Shown here one piece after another: positions 8,525-16,067 of a stretch of 64,000 bases of DNA. The notes beneath the pieces were generated by a model that did not search any database, was not told the origin of the DNA, and saw nothing but the letters and a program-made list of their open reading frames with translations. Position 1 is the first letter of the stretch. Every line of letters begins with the position of its first letter. Location: contig CACZGH010000011.1 of NCBI GenBank assembly GCA_902780635.1, positions 120,542 through 184,541 on the forward strand. The letters run 5' to 3'. Both the position numbers and the translations under genes were made by a program. This stretch comes from an uncultured Prevotellaceae bacterium (GTDB taxonomy: Bacteria; Bacteroidota; Bacteroidia; Bacteroidales; Bacteroidaceae).

Positions 8525-9697
8525 TTAGCAATTAATTGCTTGCTCCCATTTGTCAACAATTATTGGGGTAGAATATTTTTTTGCTTTTTCCACTGCATTT
8601 TGACTCATCTCACATAGTGTGTCTGGATGGTCTATCAATGATTGAATTCTGTCAGCCATCTCCTTTTCAGAGAAAGGAGAAATCAAAAATCCATTTTTTT
8701 GATGATCAATAATATCATAGGTTGCTTCATAAGACTGATAAGCTACTGGAACGCAACCATAATTCATTCCTTCAACCAATGACATATTCCATGACTCAAA
8801 AAAACTTGTCACACAGACTATTTTAGACATCTTATAATAATCTTGCACATTTCTTTTCTGACCTTCAAAAGAAATGCGGCTGACATGATTTTTTTCACAA
8901 TATGACTTTGTCTGGTTGAGAATAGGTCCTGTCCCCACGACGACAGCTCTCCAGTCTGGATTCGACCTCTCTAATCGTTGCCACACCCTGACAAATGAAA
9001 TCAGGTTTTTGGGATAATTGGACAAGCGACCCACATAAAGAATGATATTTTGCTTTTCCTCAGGCAAACTGTTATCATCCCAGTATGGATTGGGATTGGG
9101 AATTGCAAATAATTTTTCTTTTTCAACTTTTGGATAATATTTTAATGTCCTATCAATATATCCATTAGTCAATACGCAGTATTTATCCGAATATTGAAGT
9201 ATATTTTTGAAAAGTTTTTTTTCTGATCTTACATAAAAGTTACCAAGAAGGCTTGGAACATATTTTGCCAATAATCTAATTAGCATAAATTTAGGTGAAT
9301 GAGCACTAATATATTGATGGCTCACCTTGGTATGTTCTATTCCTTGGAAAGGCTGTAGATGATTGATCGTGATTTTCTGTATCTCCTGAGGCGTGTTTTT
9401 GAGCAAGAAACACGATTTTTGTATGTAACTTGAAGTGTTGATGATACAGTCGGGCTTGAAATGGTCTATTATCTTACCCCATTCAGAAAGACATTTTTCC
9501 AATGGCTTTTCTGTGGTATCAAGATAATAATGCTGGCATGGAAATTGAAAATCTACCGGTATTTTCCTTTTCTCATAATAGACGACTATTACTTCGTGGC
9601 CTCTTTTTTTCATTTCAGAGATGATGCAGTCAGTGACCTTCTGCATTCCACCGACATGTCTGATGATAGGTATGAAACTCAGGAATAAGATTCTCAT
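8525..9697 (-). CDS. Glycosyltransferase family 4
   Basis: A 390-aa GT4 enzyme. N-terminal IRHVGGMQKVTDCIISEM is the acceptor-side loop. The C-terminal Rossmann domain has LYVGRLSNYPKN, GTGPIL and the E-x7-E motif (ESWNMSLVE) followed by GMNYGCVPVAY. The start codon overlaps the TGA of the upstream pyruvyl transferase gene (ATGA), so the two are translationally coupled. This may mean that the pyruvylated sugar and the sugar added here are neighbours, which is only inference. Confidence 0.88.
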   Translation of the reverse strand: MRILFLSFIPIIRHVGGMQKVTDCIISEMKKRGHEVIVVYYEKRKIPVDFQFPCQHYYLDTTEKPLEKCLSEWGKIIDHFKPDCIINTSSYIQKSCFLLKNTPQEIQKITINHLQPFQGIEHTKVSHQYISAHSPKFMLIRLLAKYVPSLLGNFYVRSEKKLFKNILQYSDKYCVLTNGYIDRTLKYYPKVEKEKLFAIPNPNPYWDDNSLPEEKQNIILYVGRLSNYPKNLISFVRVWQRLERSNPDWRAVVVGTGPILNQTKSYCEKNHVSRISFEGQKRNVQDYYKMSKIVCVTSFFESWNMSLVEGMNYGCVPVAYQSYEATYDIIDHQKNGFLISPFSEKEMADRIQSLIDHPDTLCEMSQNAVEKAKKYSTPIIVDKWEQAINC

Positions 9698-10749
9698 GAC
9701 TGCAACGAATGAAGAAACTCCAAAGAGGTGTAACGCAAAGATTCAAGTTTTTGCCCTACCTGCTTATAATCAATCTCTTTCTCCCAGATATGTGAGGCAA
9801 GCGCTTCCTCATAAGAGGAGAAGAACCTACTGGAGAGTCCCAATGCCTGAAGTAGCCCTGTGATACGGGTGGAACGACGGTCTGCTTTAGGGTAGACGAC
9901 CATGAAAGGCCGCTGATATAGGACACTGAGTGCCACCCCATGAAAAGAGTGCGTGACCACAAACTGTGACTGTGCGATAGTGCGTATCCATGAAGAGATG
10001 GATGTGCGCCGCCAAGGTATTTTGCCCATCAACTTCGTTCTTTCGCTGGCACTTTTATAAGTGAGATTCATCTGACGTGCCACTTCCATAGCCAACTGTC
10101 GAAGAGGGGCGATAGGGTATAACTCATAATAGGCTAAAGTGTCGCTGAGGGTGAGGTCGCCTGTAAACTCATGGTAGTCGGCATGAAGCAGTGACGGGTC
10201 GAGCACCCAATGTACCTCTTGATGAAATAAAGTGCTCAAAGCATTGGCCCCTTCTTGCTCCCTACAACTGATAGCCTTGAATTTCGGCAACTGTGTCGCA
10301 GCAAGTGTTGTCAATTTTTCGTTTCCCGTCCATACGTCGGAACCTAAACTGGAGGCGTAGGAGGCTCTTGCTATACGCTCATCGCCAAAGGGCAGGAAAA
10401 ACGTTGCAGCCTTGTAACGGGTGATGTTGGGGTTCCACACCTGATCACTGCCCACCAGATAGAGGTCGGCCTTGGGAGGGTCTTCCCTCAGTTCTGACAA
10501 AGAGCGATAATATTTGGTGCGAGGGAAACGCTTCCAGGAATGCTCAAACATCCTTGCCTCCGGACTCAGCTGTGTGATGGCCGTTTGTAGTCTTTCCTTC
10601 AGTCCGGGATGACGTGAGGAATCATTCAGCCGATAATCAATCAGCGAGACCTCATGGCCCATCTCCCGCAAAGCTCTGATGGTGGCGTATGTCTGAAGAT
10701 ACGCCCCAAAATTGTGTTCATGCCAAATGGTCAGGAGTGCTATTTTCAT
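9694..10749 (-). CDS. Polysaccharide pyruvyl transferase family protein
   Basis: About 351 aa of the PF04230 family, which adds a pyruvate ketal from PEP to sugars in exopolysaccharides. The start is the ATG at 10749, giving MKIALLTIWHEHNFGAYLQTYA with the normal domain start. The frame runs further upstream inside the Fe-S gene, but that part is not family-like. Visible motifs are DLYLVGSDQVWNPNITR and VVTHSFHGVALSVLYQRP, the conserved His-containing C-terminal block. It overlaps the Fe-S protein gene by ATGA on one side and the GT4 gene by ATGA on the other. The Fe-S/pyruvyl-transferase pair recurs in many bacterial polysaccharide loci. Confidence 0.88.
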   Translation of the reverse strand: MKIALLTIWHEHNFGAYLQTYATIRALREMGHEVSLIDYRLNDSSRHPGLKERLQTAITQLSPEARMFEHSWKRFPRTKYYRSLSELREDPPKADLYLVGSDQVWNPNITRYKAATFFLPFGDERIARASYASSLGSDVWTGNEKLTTLAATQLPKFKAISCREQEGANALSTLFHQEVHWVLDPSLLHADYHEFTGDLTLSDTLAYYELYPIAPLRQLAMEVARQMNLTYKSASERTKLMGKIPWRRTSISSWIRTIAQSQFVVTHSFHGVALSVLYQRPFMVVYPKADRRSTRITGLLQALGLSSRFFSSYEEALASHIWEKEIDYKQVGQKLESLRYTSLEFLHSLQS

Positions 10750-11882
10750 CTCAAAGTGCGGCGCAATCGATGAACAGTCTGGCGCAGCCAGCCATATCTG
10801 AAATATTTTTTTGCCATCCTCATGAAAGGGGTGACAGGATAGTCTCTCCAAAAAGAGGCCCGTCGTGGGTTGGGACTCACAGACTTGCGAAGGGCAGGCT
10901 GTGAGCATGCCTCAGCGGATGAAGGCAATAGGTGGAGAGAGGGCGCAATCTTTTCGAAAGCAGCAGCTCCACGTGGGGTGTTGACCATCAATAATGATAC
11001 ACCCTGTGGGTGATAAAACGCGGCATGGCTTTTGCTGACGCCCCAGAAATCGCCAAGCGTGATGTCACCAGGACGGTGCATACTGGTATAGGGACACTGA
11101 TGGCAACAGGGGCGTGTCACCAGACCTGAAAAATGGATATCGTGCCATAATTGTGCGTCGCCTTTGCCGGTCTGGCTGCTGCCGTCCGCAAACGACAGAT
11201 GAAATTTGGTGTTACCCCATCCTTCGCCTTTCCACCGCATATTAACGGATTTCAGCGTTTTTTTACGTTGTGCAAACTGAAGGTAGTCATTATAGACCAT
11301 CGGACTGGAGACACTCCTGCAAACGAGGTCGCAAAGCAGAAGGTGCTCATTGTCCTTTCTTAGATAAGACCTGACTGCATCGGCCTGGCAAGGTGTACCA
11401 CTGAACAAGACCCACTGCCCTGCTCGCAAGCGGTTGCGAATATCATGATACATCCCAGCGGGCAAATGGCTTTGTACATATTTGGCACCATGCATGGCTT
11501 TCACACCATCCATAGTGGTAGCGCAGGTATGAGTGACATGGAAATCGTTATCATAAACAGCGCCATAGACAACACCTCCACGGCTGATCACCATCTCTGC
11601 CAAATGATAAAAGACACCACCCGAGGTGCTTCTGCTGACCACTTCTGGCTGATTGCTATATGCAGCATAGATGCGCTGAGTGAAGGTGGAAGCATCCTGA
11701 TGAGTCGTCAAGGCTGGGCAAACAGTCTCACAAAGGCCACATTCGACACACTTTTCCGCCTCCAACATCGGACGGACAAAGCCCTCCTCATCATGAGAAG
11801 TGTGTATGGCGCCATGTGCGCATATCTCCACACATGCTGTGCAGCCATAACATTTCGAAGGGTCAAGCCGACTGATGCTCAT
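10746..11882 (-). CDS. 4Fe-4S FrhB-family polysaccharide biosynthesis protein
   Basis: About 378 aa. The N-terminus holds two 4Fe-4S cluster motifs (CYGCTACVEICAHGAI and CVECGLCETVCPAL, about residues 10-55). The rest is the coenzyme F420 hydrogenase/dehydrogenase beta-subunit domain, with FSGTPCQADAVRSYL, a CHQCPY motif and GDFWGVSK. The likely start is the ATG at 11882, overlapping the upstream TGA by one base. Family members are often encoded beside pyruvyl transferases in exopolysaccharide loci. They are presumed redox or radical-chemistry partners, but no F420 is expected in this organism and the reaction is unknown. Confidence 0.85.
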   Translation of the reverse strand: MSISRLDPSKCYGCTACVEICAHGAIHTSHDEEGFVRPMLEAEKCVECGLCETVCPALTTHQDASTFTQRIYAAYSNQPEVVSRSTSGGVFYHLAEMVISRGGVVYGAVYDNDFHVTHTCATTMDGVKAMHGAKYVQSHLPAGMYHDIRNRLRAGQWVLFSGTPCQADAVRSYLRKDNEHLLLCDLVCRSVSSPMVYNDYLQFAQRKKTLKSVNMRWKGEGWGNTKFHLSFADGSSQTGKGDAQLWHDIHFSGLVTRPCCHQCPYTSMHRPGDITLGDFWGVSKSHAAFYHPQGVSLLMVNTPRGAAAFEKIAPSLHLLPSSAEACSQPALRKSVSPNPRRASFWRDYPVTPFMRMAKKYFRYGWLRQTVHRLRRTLR

Positions 11883-12610
11883 CAAGCCTCCTCCCTTTTG
11901 TATTTGTATATCTTATCCTGTCCAATAATTCGCTGCATGTTGCGGCTCAGGACTCTGATAGGAGATCCACCATGCACACAATAGGACTCATATTGCCCAC
12001 CTCTTGTGACAACACTTCTTAATCCAAATATACAATAAGGTGGCACTGTCACTGAATGCATGATAACACACTGGAGTCCAAACCAGCAATTGTCACCTAT
12101 ATGGATAGGGCCATAAGCCTTTTTAAACCTCTTCTTCTCCATATCATAGATAGGATGGAAATTGGTGTCCATGATGACACACTCATAGCCGACCCTTGCG
12201 TGCACCCCAAAGGTAACCCCTATAAAACTGATCAGTTTGATGGATGTGGTGGCCATGAAATCATCGCCAAAGACCACCTCTGAGTCCTTGCCTGTGACAA
12301 TAAATGAATTGTTGCCAATGATGCATGAACCTTTGAAAATGATTTTGCCGCGATGGGTCCAGTGTATACCGTTGTTGGGATACATATGGCCGCCAAACAT
12401 ACCGAGACGAATCATACCCATACGAAGATGCGAGCACTGTATCTCCACCTTCCCCCCTAATTTGTGAAAATGGGGTTTCCTGATCCATATCGGCAGGTGT
12501 ATAGCCTGCTTGAACGGCAGATAATAGAAATTGAAAAACAACGTAGGAATCAAGAACTTCATCAGATAGAGCGTTTTCTTGATACCACGATTTATTTTTC
12601 GCCAGTTCAT
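11882..12610 (-). CDS. LbH acetyltransferase (CysE/WbbJ-like)
   Basis: A 242-aa protein. After a basic N-terminus of about 30 residues come hexapeptide turns (IIGNNSFIVTG, VVFGDDFM, HIGDNCWFG), the MDTNFHPI segment with the catalytic-type His, and the closing PPYCIFGLRSVV...GSPIRVL. The fold supports O- or N-acetylation of a sugar with acetyl-CoA. It is coupled on both sides: its ATG overlaps the wzx TGA, and its TGA overlaps the ATG of the Fe-S gene. It is the second acyltransferase of the operon and probably acts on a different residue from the one near 1391. Confidence 0.82.
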   Translation of the reverse strand: MNWRKINRGIKKTLYLMKFLIPTLFFNFYYLPFKQAIHLPIWIRKPHFHKLGGKVEIQCSHLRMGMIRLGMFGGHMYPNNGIHWTHRGKIIFKGSCIIGNNSFIVTGKDSEVVFGDDFMATTSIKLISFIGVTFGVHARVGYECVIMDTNFHPIYDMEKKRFKKAYGPIHIGDNCWFGLQCVIMHSVTVPPYCIFGLRSVVTRGGQYESYCVHGGSPIRVLSRNMQRIIGQDKIYKYKREEA

Positions 12611-14133
12611 CTCAGTTTGCTTTTGATTAAACTTACAAGAAATTCACGCTCTGCGTTAGTAAGCCCAACATAATAGATACTCAGCAAAGAGCACACCTCG
12701 ATGACCAGCACTTTGATTATCAATATCAGAATACTATCCGTCTCAACTAACATATTGAGCAATAAAGGCGCGATGGTGGCAAGGCCCCATGACAAGACAC
12801 ACATCAGAACGACATTTTTCAGATACTTCATCACCGGGAATTGCACCATCTCATGCAAGAAGTAGACTCTGAGCATAAGACTGATCATCGATATGAAAAT
12901 AATAGTGCACACGGTAGACTCAGGAGGAAAGCCCAAATACAAGAGCACCCATGCCACTGGGAAATTCAAGAGTGTGCATGTGCCCACCACCAACTGATAT
13001 TTCCTGATTTTGCCAGTAGCCAACAATAGCGAAATCAGTGGAGTCGAAAAAGAGTTGACCAAAGTCTGGATCAAAATGAGTTGACAGAAAAGACACGTAT
13101 GTGCCGGCACTTTGACAAGCCACAGATTAAGAATAAAGCTCGTGTTGGCAATAATCGGTATGTTGAACAACATGAGCATCAAAAACGCCAGTTTGGAACT
13201 GGTCATTGTCAGACGCTCATATTCGGCACGGTTGCCCACAGCATAGCTTTTGGTGATCTGAGGGCGGACAGCAGTCATAAAAGTAGTAGAAAACTTTGTC
13301 ACCGCTTTGTCCACCTGTAAGGCAAGGCCACGCGCTGCATTGACAGCCGGACCACAATAGACATTGAGCAACATGTTGATGCCCTGCCCTCTCATCACTC
13401 CCGACATGACACCGAAAAAATTCCATCCAGAAAAACCAAGCATCTCGCCGATGAGTTTCTTATCAGGTGCCCAAACGAAGTGACTCTCATAGAAATGGCG
13501 GCGACAGTAGAAAGCGTACATAAGCAGGACAATAACCGCAATAATCAGGTGCATCAAGGAGTAGACTATCAGACGATCACTGGTGGAATATTTGACCACC
13601 ATAGCCGTAACAAGCCCGGCAAGCCCCTCGAAAATACCAAGATAGGCATATGTGGACATTTTCTCATGTGCCACAATGCATGCATCGTAAGGAGTGCGAA
13701 ACAGGTTCAAGATAAAAATGGTCATCGAGATTTGAAGCACCACATTGGCTGCCTGCAGACGTTCGGGTGGTATGGTCATCTTGTTATTGACAAACCAGAC
13801 GAAGAAAATCTCGCACACGACAAAAAGCAAGACGCTCAACCCAGACTGTATGAAGAAAGCATTGGAAAAGACTCTTTGGGTGCGCTCACGGTCTCCTTGC
13901 CCTAATGAGAACGTAATAAAACGGCTGATACCACCAGACATGGAATTAGACACCATGTGAAACATGGACACAAAGCCAGCCACGGCGTTGTGGACACCAT
14001 AGTCCACCACCCCCAACGAGTATAGAATTACCCTTGACGTATAAAGGGTAATCATCATCAAGAATAGCATGCGCAGGTATAAGAATACCGTGTTCTTGGC
14101 TATTCTTTTATGATTGTCAGAGAAATCAGCCAT
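12607..14133 (-). CDS. Polysaccharide flippase, Wzx/MOP superfamily
   Basis: A 508-aa integral membrane protein with about 14 hydrophobic segments. It opens with a cytosolic KRIAKNTVFLYLRMLFLMMITLYT-like start typical of Wzx/PST exporters. Conserved-looking pieces include VSNSMSGGISRFITFSLGQGD and RGLALQVDKAVTKFSTTFMTA. It moves undecaprenyl-diphosphate-linked repeat units across the inner membrane for Wzy polymerisation. It is the first gene of the operon that runs to the left edge, and its ATG lies about 350 nt downstream of a -7 promoter box, leaving a long untranslated leader. Confidence 0.88.
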   Translation of the reverse strand: MADFSDNHKRIAKNTVFLYLRMLFLMMITLYTSRVILYSLGVVDYGVHNAVAGFVSMFHMVSNSMSGGISRFITFSLGQGDRERTQRVFSNAFFIQSGLSVLLFVVCEIFFVWFVNNKMTIPPERLQAANVVLQISMTIFILNLFRTPYDACIVAHEKMSTYAYLGIFEGLAGLVTAMVVKYSTSDRLIVYSLMHLIIAVIVLLMYAFYCRRHFYESHFVWAPDKKLIGEMLGFSGWNFFGVMSGVMRGQGINMLLNVYCGPAVNAARGLALQVDKAVTKFSTTFMTAVRPQITKSYAVGNRAEYERLTMTSSKLAFLMLMLFNIPIIANTSFILNLWLVKVPAHTCLFCQLILIQTLVNSFSTPLISLLLATGKIRKYQLVVGTCTLLNFPVAWVLLYLGFPPESTVCTIIFISMISLMLRVYFLHEMVQFPVMKYLKNVVLMCVLSWGLATIAPLLLNMLVETDSILILIIKVLVIEVCSLLSIYYVGLTNAEREFLVSLIKSKLR

Positions 14134-14503
14134 TCGTCAAACGCTCTATATACACGCTCTGGCTCTTGTATTTGCTTTCGTACGTTCTTGTTTTGGAAAT
14201 TTTAGAAATTAGCAAAATATAAATAGTTGATAATCAGCTAAATAAATAGAAGATGGGTATTTGTGTGGTCTCGTCCAAAAAAAGCATATTTCCCCCACCC
14301 TGCTTCTCAAGAGGAAAAGCAGGTAACACTTGGAAAAAGTGAGACCATAGACCACTTCAGAGAATTTGATACGCACATAAAATTAGCACACACGGGCGTA
14401 TGTTTCTTATTTTAAGCCACATGCATGTAGACTAAATTGCCCTACAACTTCTCGCAGTTTTTGGAATCATCAACTATTTATTTGCTTTCAAGTTGCAAAG
14501 GTA
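14134..14503 (-). promoter_or_regulatory. Promoter box and long leader of the polysaccharide operon
   Basis: On the minus strand TACCTTTG (complement of 14496-14503) fits the Bacteroidota -7 consensus TAnnTTTG. No good TTTG -33 box is present at the right distance, so the promoter may be weak or activator-dependent. Transcription from here would give a leader of about 350 nt without an obvious gene. The leader contains a long-range pair, TGGTCTC (14266-14272) with GAGACCA (14341-14347), enclosing an inner hairpin CCTGCTT...AAGCAGG (14299-14323). Capsule operons of Bacteroides have long leaders that UpxY-type factors act on; no such gene is visible here. Confidence 0.45.
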
Positions 14504-14523
14504 TATAAAATTATTGAATTGAT

Positions 14524-14577
14524 ATAAGAAATCCCAAAAAAATTTTCGCAGGGAATATGATTTGGGATTTCGCTTAT
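14524..14577 (-). terminator. Hairpin after the CDP-ribitol synthase gene
   Basis: A perfect 11-bp inverted repeat, GAAATCCCAAA (14528-14538) and TTTGGGATTTC (14561-14571), is extended by ATAAG/CTTAT (14524-14528 and 14573-14577). It begins 19 bp after the stop of the minus-strand gene ending at 14596. The loop is long (22 nt) and no strong T-run follows, so it could be a terminator or an mRNA 3'-end stabiliser. Confidence 0.55.
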
Positions 14578-14595
14578 CTAGTAACGGTATGATTT

Positions 14596-15957
14596 CTATC
14601 TCTTGACATCAATGACCTGCCCGCTATATCGGGAAACAAGCGTGTTGACCGTGGCGATAGCCACATACTTGGGGTCAAGCAATGTGTCGGCGGGCTCGTT
14701 GCCAAAGCTGCGGGTGCGCATGGGTGTGTGCGTGCGCTCAGGATTGATGCAGTTGACGCGGATATTAAAGCCGAACCATTCTTCACTGAGCGCCTGCACG
14801 AGGTTGACGATGGCTGCTTTGGTGGAAGAATAGATGCTGTAGAGCATGCGTCCGCGCGTATAGCTGCTGCTGGTGTAGAAGATGAGCGAGCCTTGGGACT
14901 CACGAAGATACTCAAACGACTCTTTAGCCACATTGACCGCACCGATATAATTGACATTTACACTTGAGATAATATCTTCATGGCTCATCGACGAGAGAGG
15001 TTGCTTGACCAACACTCCAGGTGTGCATACGATGTAATCAATATGTCCGTTGCGCTCCCTCACTTCCTGGAGCACCCTACGCACATCCTCTATGCGGGTG
15101 ACGTCGACTCCGTTTTGAGAACGGCTATAAGAATAGACCACAGCTCCCAGGTCACGACCTAACTTGACCGTCTCTTCACCAATGCCCATACTGCCACCAA
15201 AGACCACCATCACTTTGTTGGGCATACTGTGTTTGGCTGCTTCGAGCAACTGTTTAGACCCTGTCACGCTACGCAACTGATATAGTTTGTCAAGCAAGAA
15301 GAGGTCTTCCATATAGGTGACCTTCATGTTGAACACCTCGCCCTCCACGACATAAATGGGCACTTCTGGCAGGTACTTGTGTACTACGCCACAGTCATCG
15401 GTGGTGACAAAGTCAGGATCCTGAAGAGCCAGTTCATATGCCCTGCGGATGACCCCTCTTTTGAAACACTGGGGAGTCTGTCCGTTGCGGAGCTCACGGC
15501 GAGGCGGAATCTGACAAATGGTGTCATCGTCATCAACCTGTATGATGGTGTCTGTGGTTTTGATGGCAACATCGACGGCCTGATAGGTCTCCAAGGCCTT
15601 GATGCAATCATTGATGACACGGTCGTTGACCAGTGGGCGCACGGCATCGTGAAGCAGCAGATTGTCATCATCATTGTCGTATGCTGCAATAGCTGAAAGG
15701 CTGGAGTGGTAACGTTCCTTACCCCCCGCCAATATCTTTTTCACCTTTTTATACTGGTTGTTGACAACGATTTGCTCCACATCAGTGATGTATTCTTCCT
15801 TGCTGACAATGGCAATCTCGTCGATCAGCTCATTATTCTCAAACACATCAATGGTATGCTCGATTATCTTCTTGCCTGCAACTTTGAGAAACTGCTTAGG
15901 CAGTTCGCCACCTAATCTGCTGCCGCTACCACCAGCTAATATGACTGCTATATTCAT
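14596..15957 (-). CDS. Bifunctional ribitol-5-phosphate cytidylyltransferase / ribulose-5-phosphate reductase
   Basis: About 453 aa from the ATG at 15957, matching the size of the fused Bcs1 enzyme of Haemophilus type a. Residues 1-230 are an IspD/TarI-like nucleotidyltransferase with AVILAGGSGSRLG, PKQFLKV, HDAVRPLV and GQTPQCFK. From about 245 on comes an SDR domain with VVFGGSMGIGEETV and a catalytic YSSTK. Together they reduce D-ribulose 5-phosphate to D-ribitol 5-phosphate and activate it with CTP to CDP-ribitol. A plain IspD for isoprenoids would not carry the SDR half. No ribitol-phosphate transferase is visible in the window. The gene has its own promoter and hairpin and stands just upstream of the polysaccharide operon on the same strand. 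Confidence 0.87.
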   Translation of the reverse strand: MNIAVILAGGSGSRLGGELPKQFLKVAGKKIIEHTIDVFENNELIDEIAIVSKEEYITDVEQIVVNNQYKKVKKILAGGKERYHSSLSAIAAYDNDDDNLLLHDAVRPLVNDRVINDCIKALETYQAVDVAIKTTDTIIQVDDDDTICQIPPRRELRNGQTPQCFKRGVIRRAYELALQDPDFVTTDDCGVVHKYLPEVPIYVVEGEVFNMKVTYMEDLFLLDKLYQLRSVTGSKQLLEAAKHSMPNKVMVVFGGSMGIGEETVKLGRDLGAVVYSYSRSQNGVDVTRIEDVRRVLQEVRERNGHIDYIVCTPGVLVKQPLSSMSHEDIISSVNVNYIGAVNVAKESFEYLRESQGSLIFYTSSSYTRGRMLYSIYSSTKAAIVNLVQALSEEWFGFNIRVNCINPERTHTPMRTRSFGNEPADTLLDPKYVAIATVNTLVSRYSGQVIDVKR

Positions 15958-16005
15958 GGAATCGATTTTTATTGATTTTTGCCACCTTTCATCATATTTA
16001 GAGTG

Positions 16006-16036
16006 CAAAAATAACAAAAATAATCCATATCACAAA
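16006..16036 (-). promoter_or_regulatory. Promoter of the CDP-ribitol synthase gene
   Basis: On the minus strand TTTG (complement of 16033-16036), 19 nt, then TATTTTTG (complement of 16006-16013). This is a full match to the Bacteroidota consensus TTTG-N19/20-TAnnTTTG. The start codon at 15957 follows about 40 nt after the expected transcription start, which also supports that start. Confidence 0.7.
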
Positions 16037-16067
16037 TATTCATCCCTTAAAAACCATGCAGGCTTCC

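Noticed and set aside
14596-15957. Plain IspD of the MEP isoprenoid pathway
   Set aside because: The fused C-terminal SDR domain with an intact YxxxK site fits CDP-ribitol synthesis instead.
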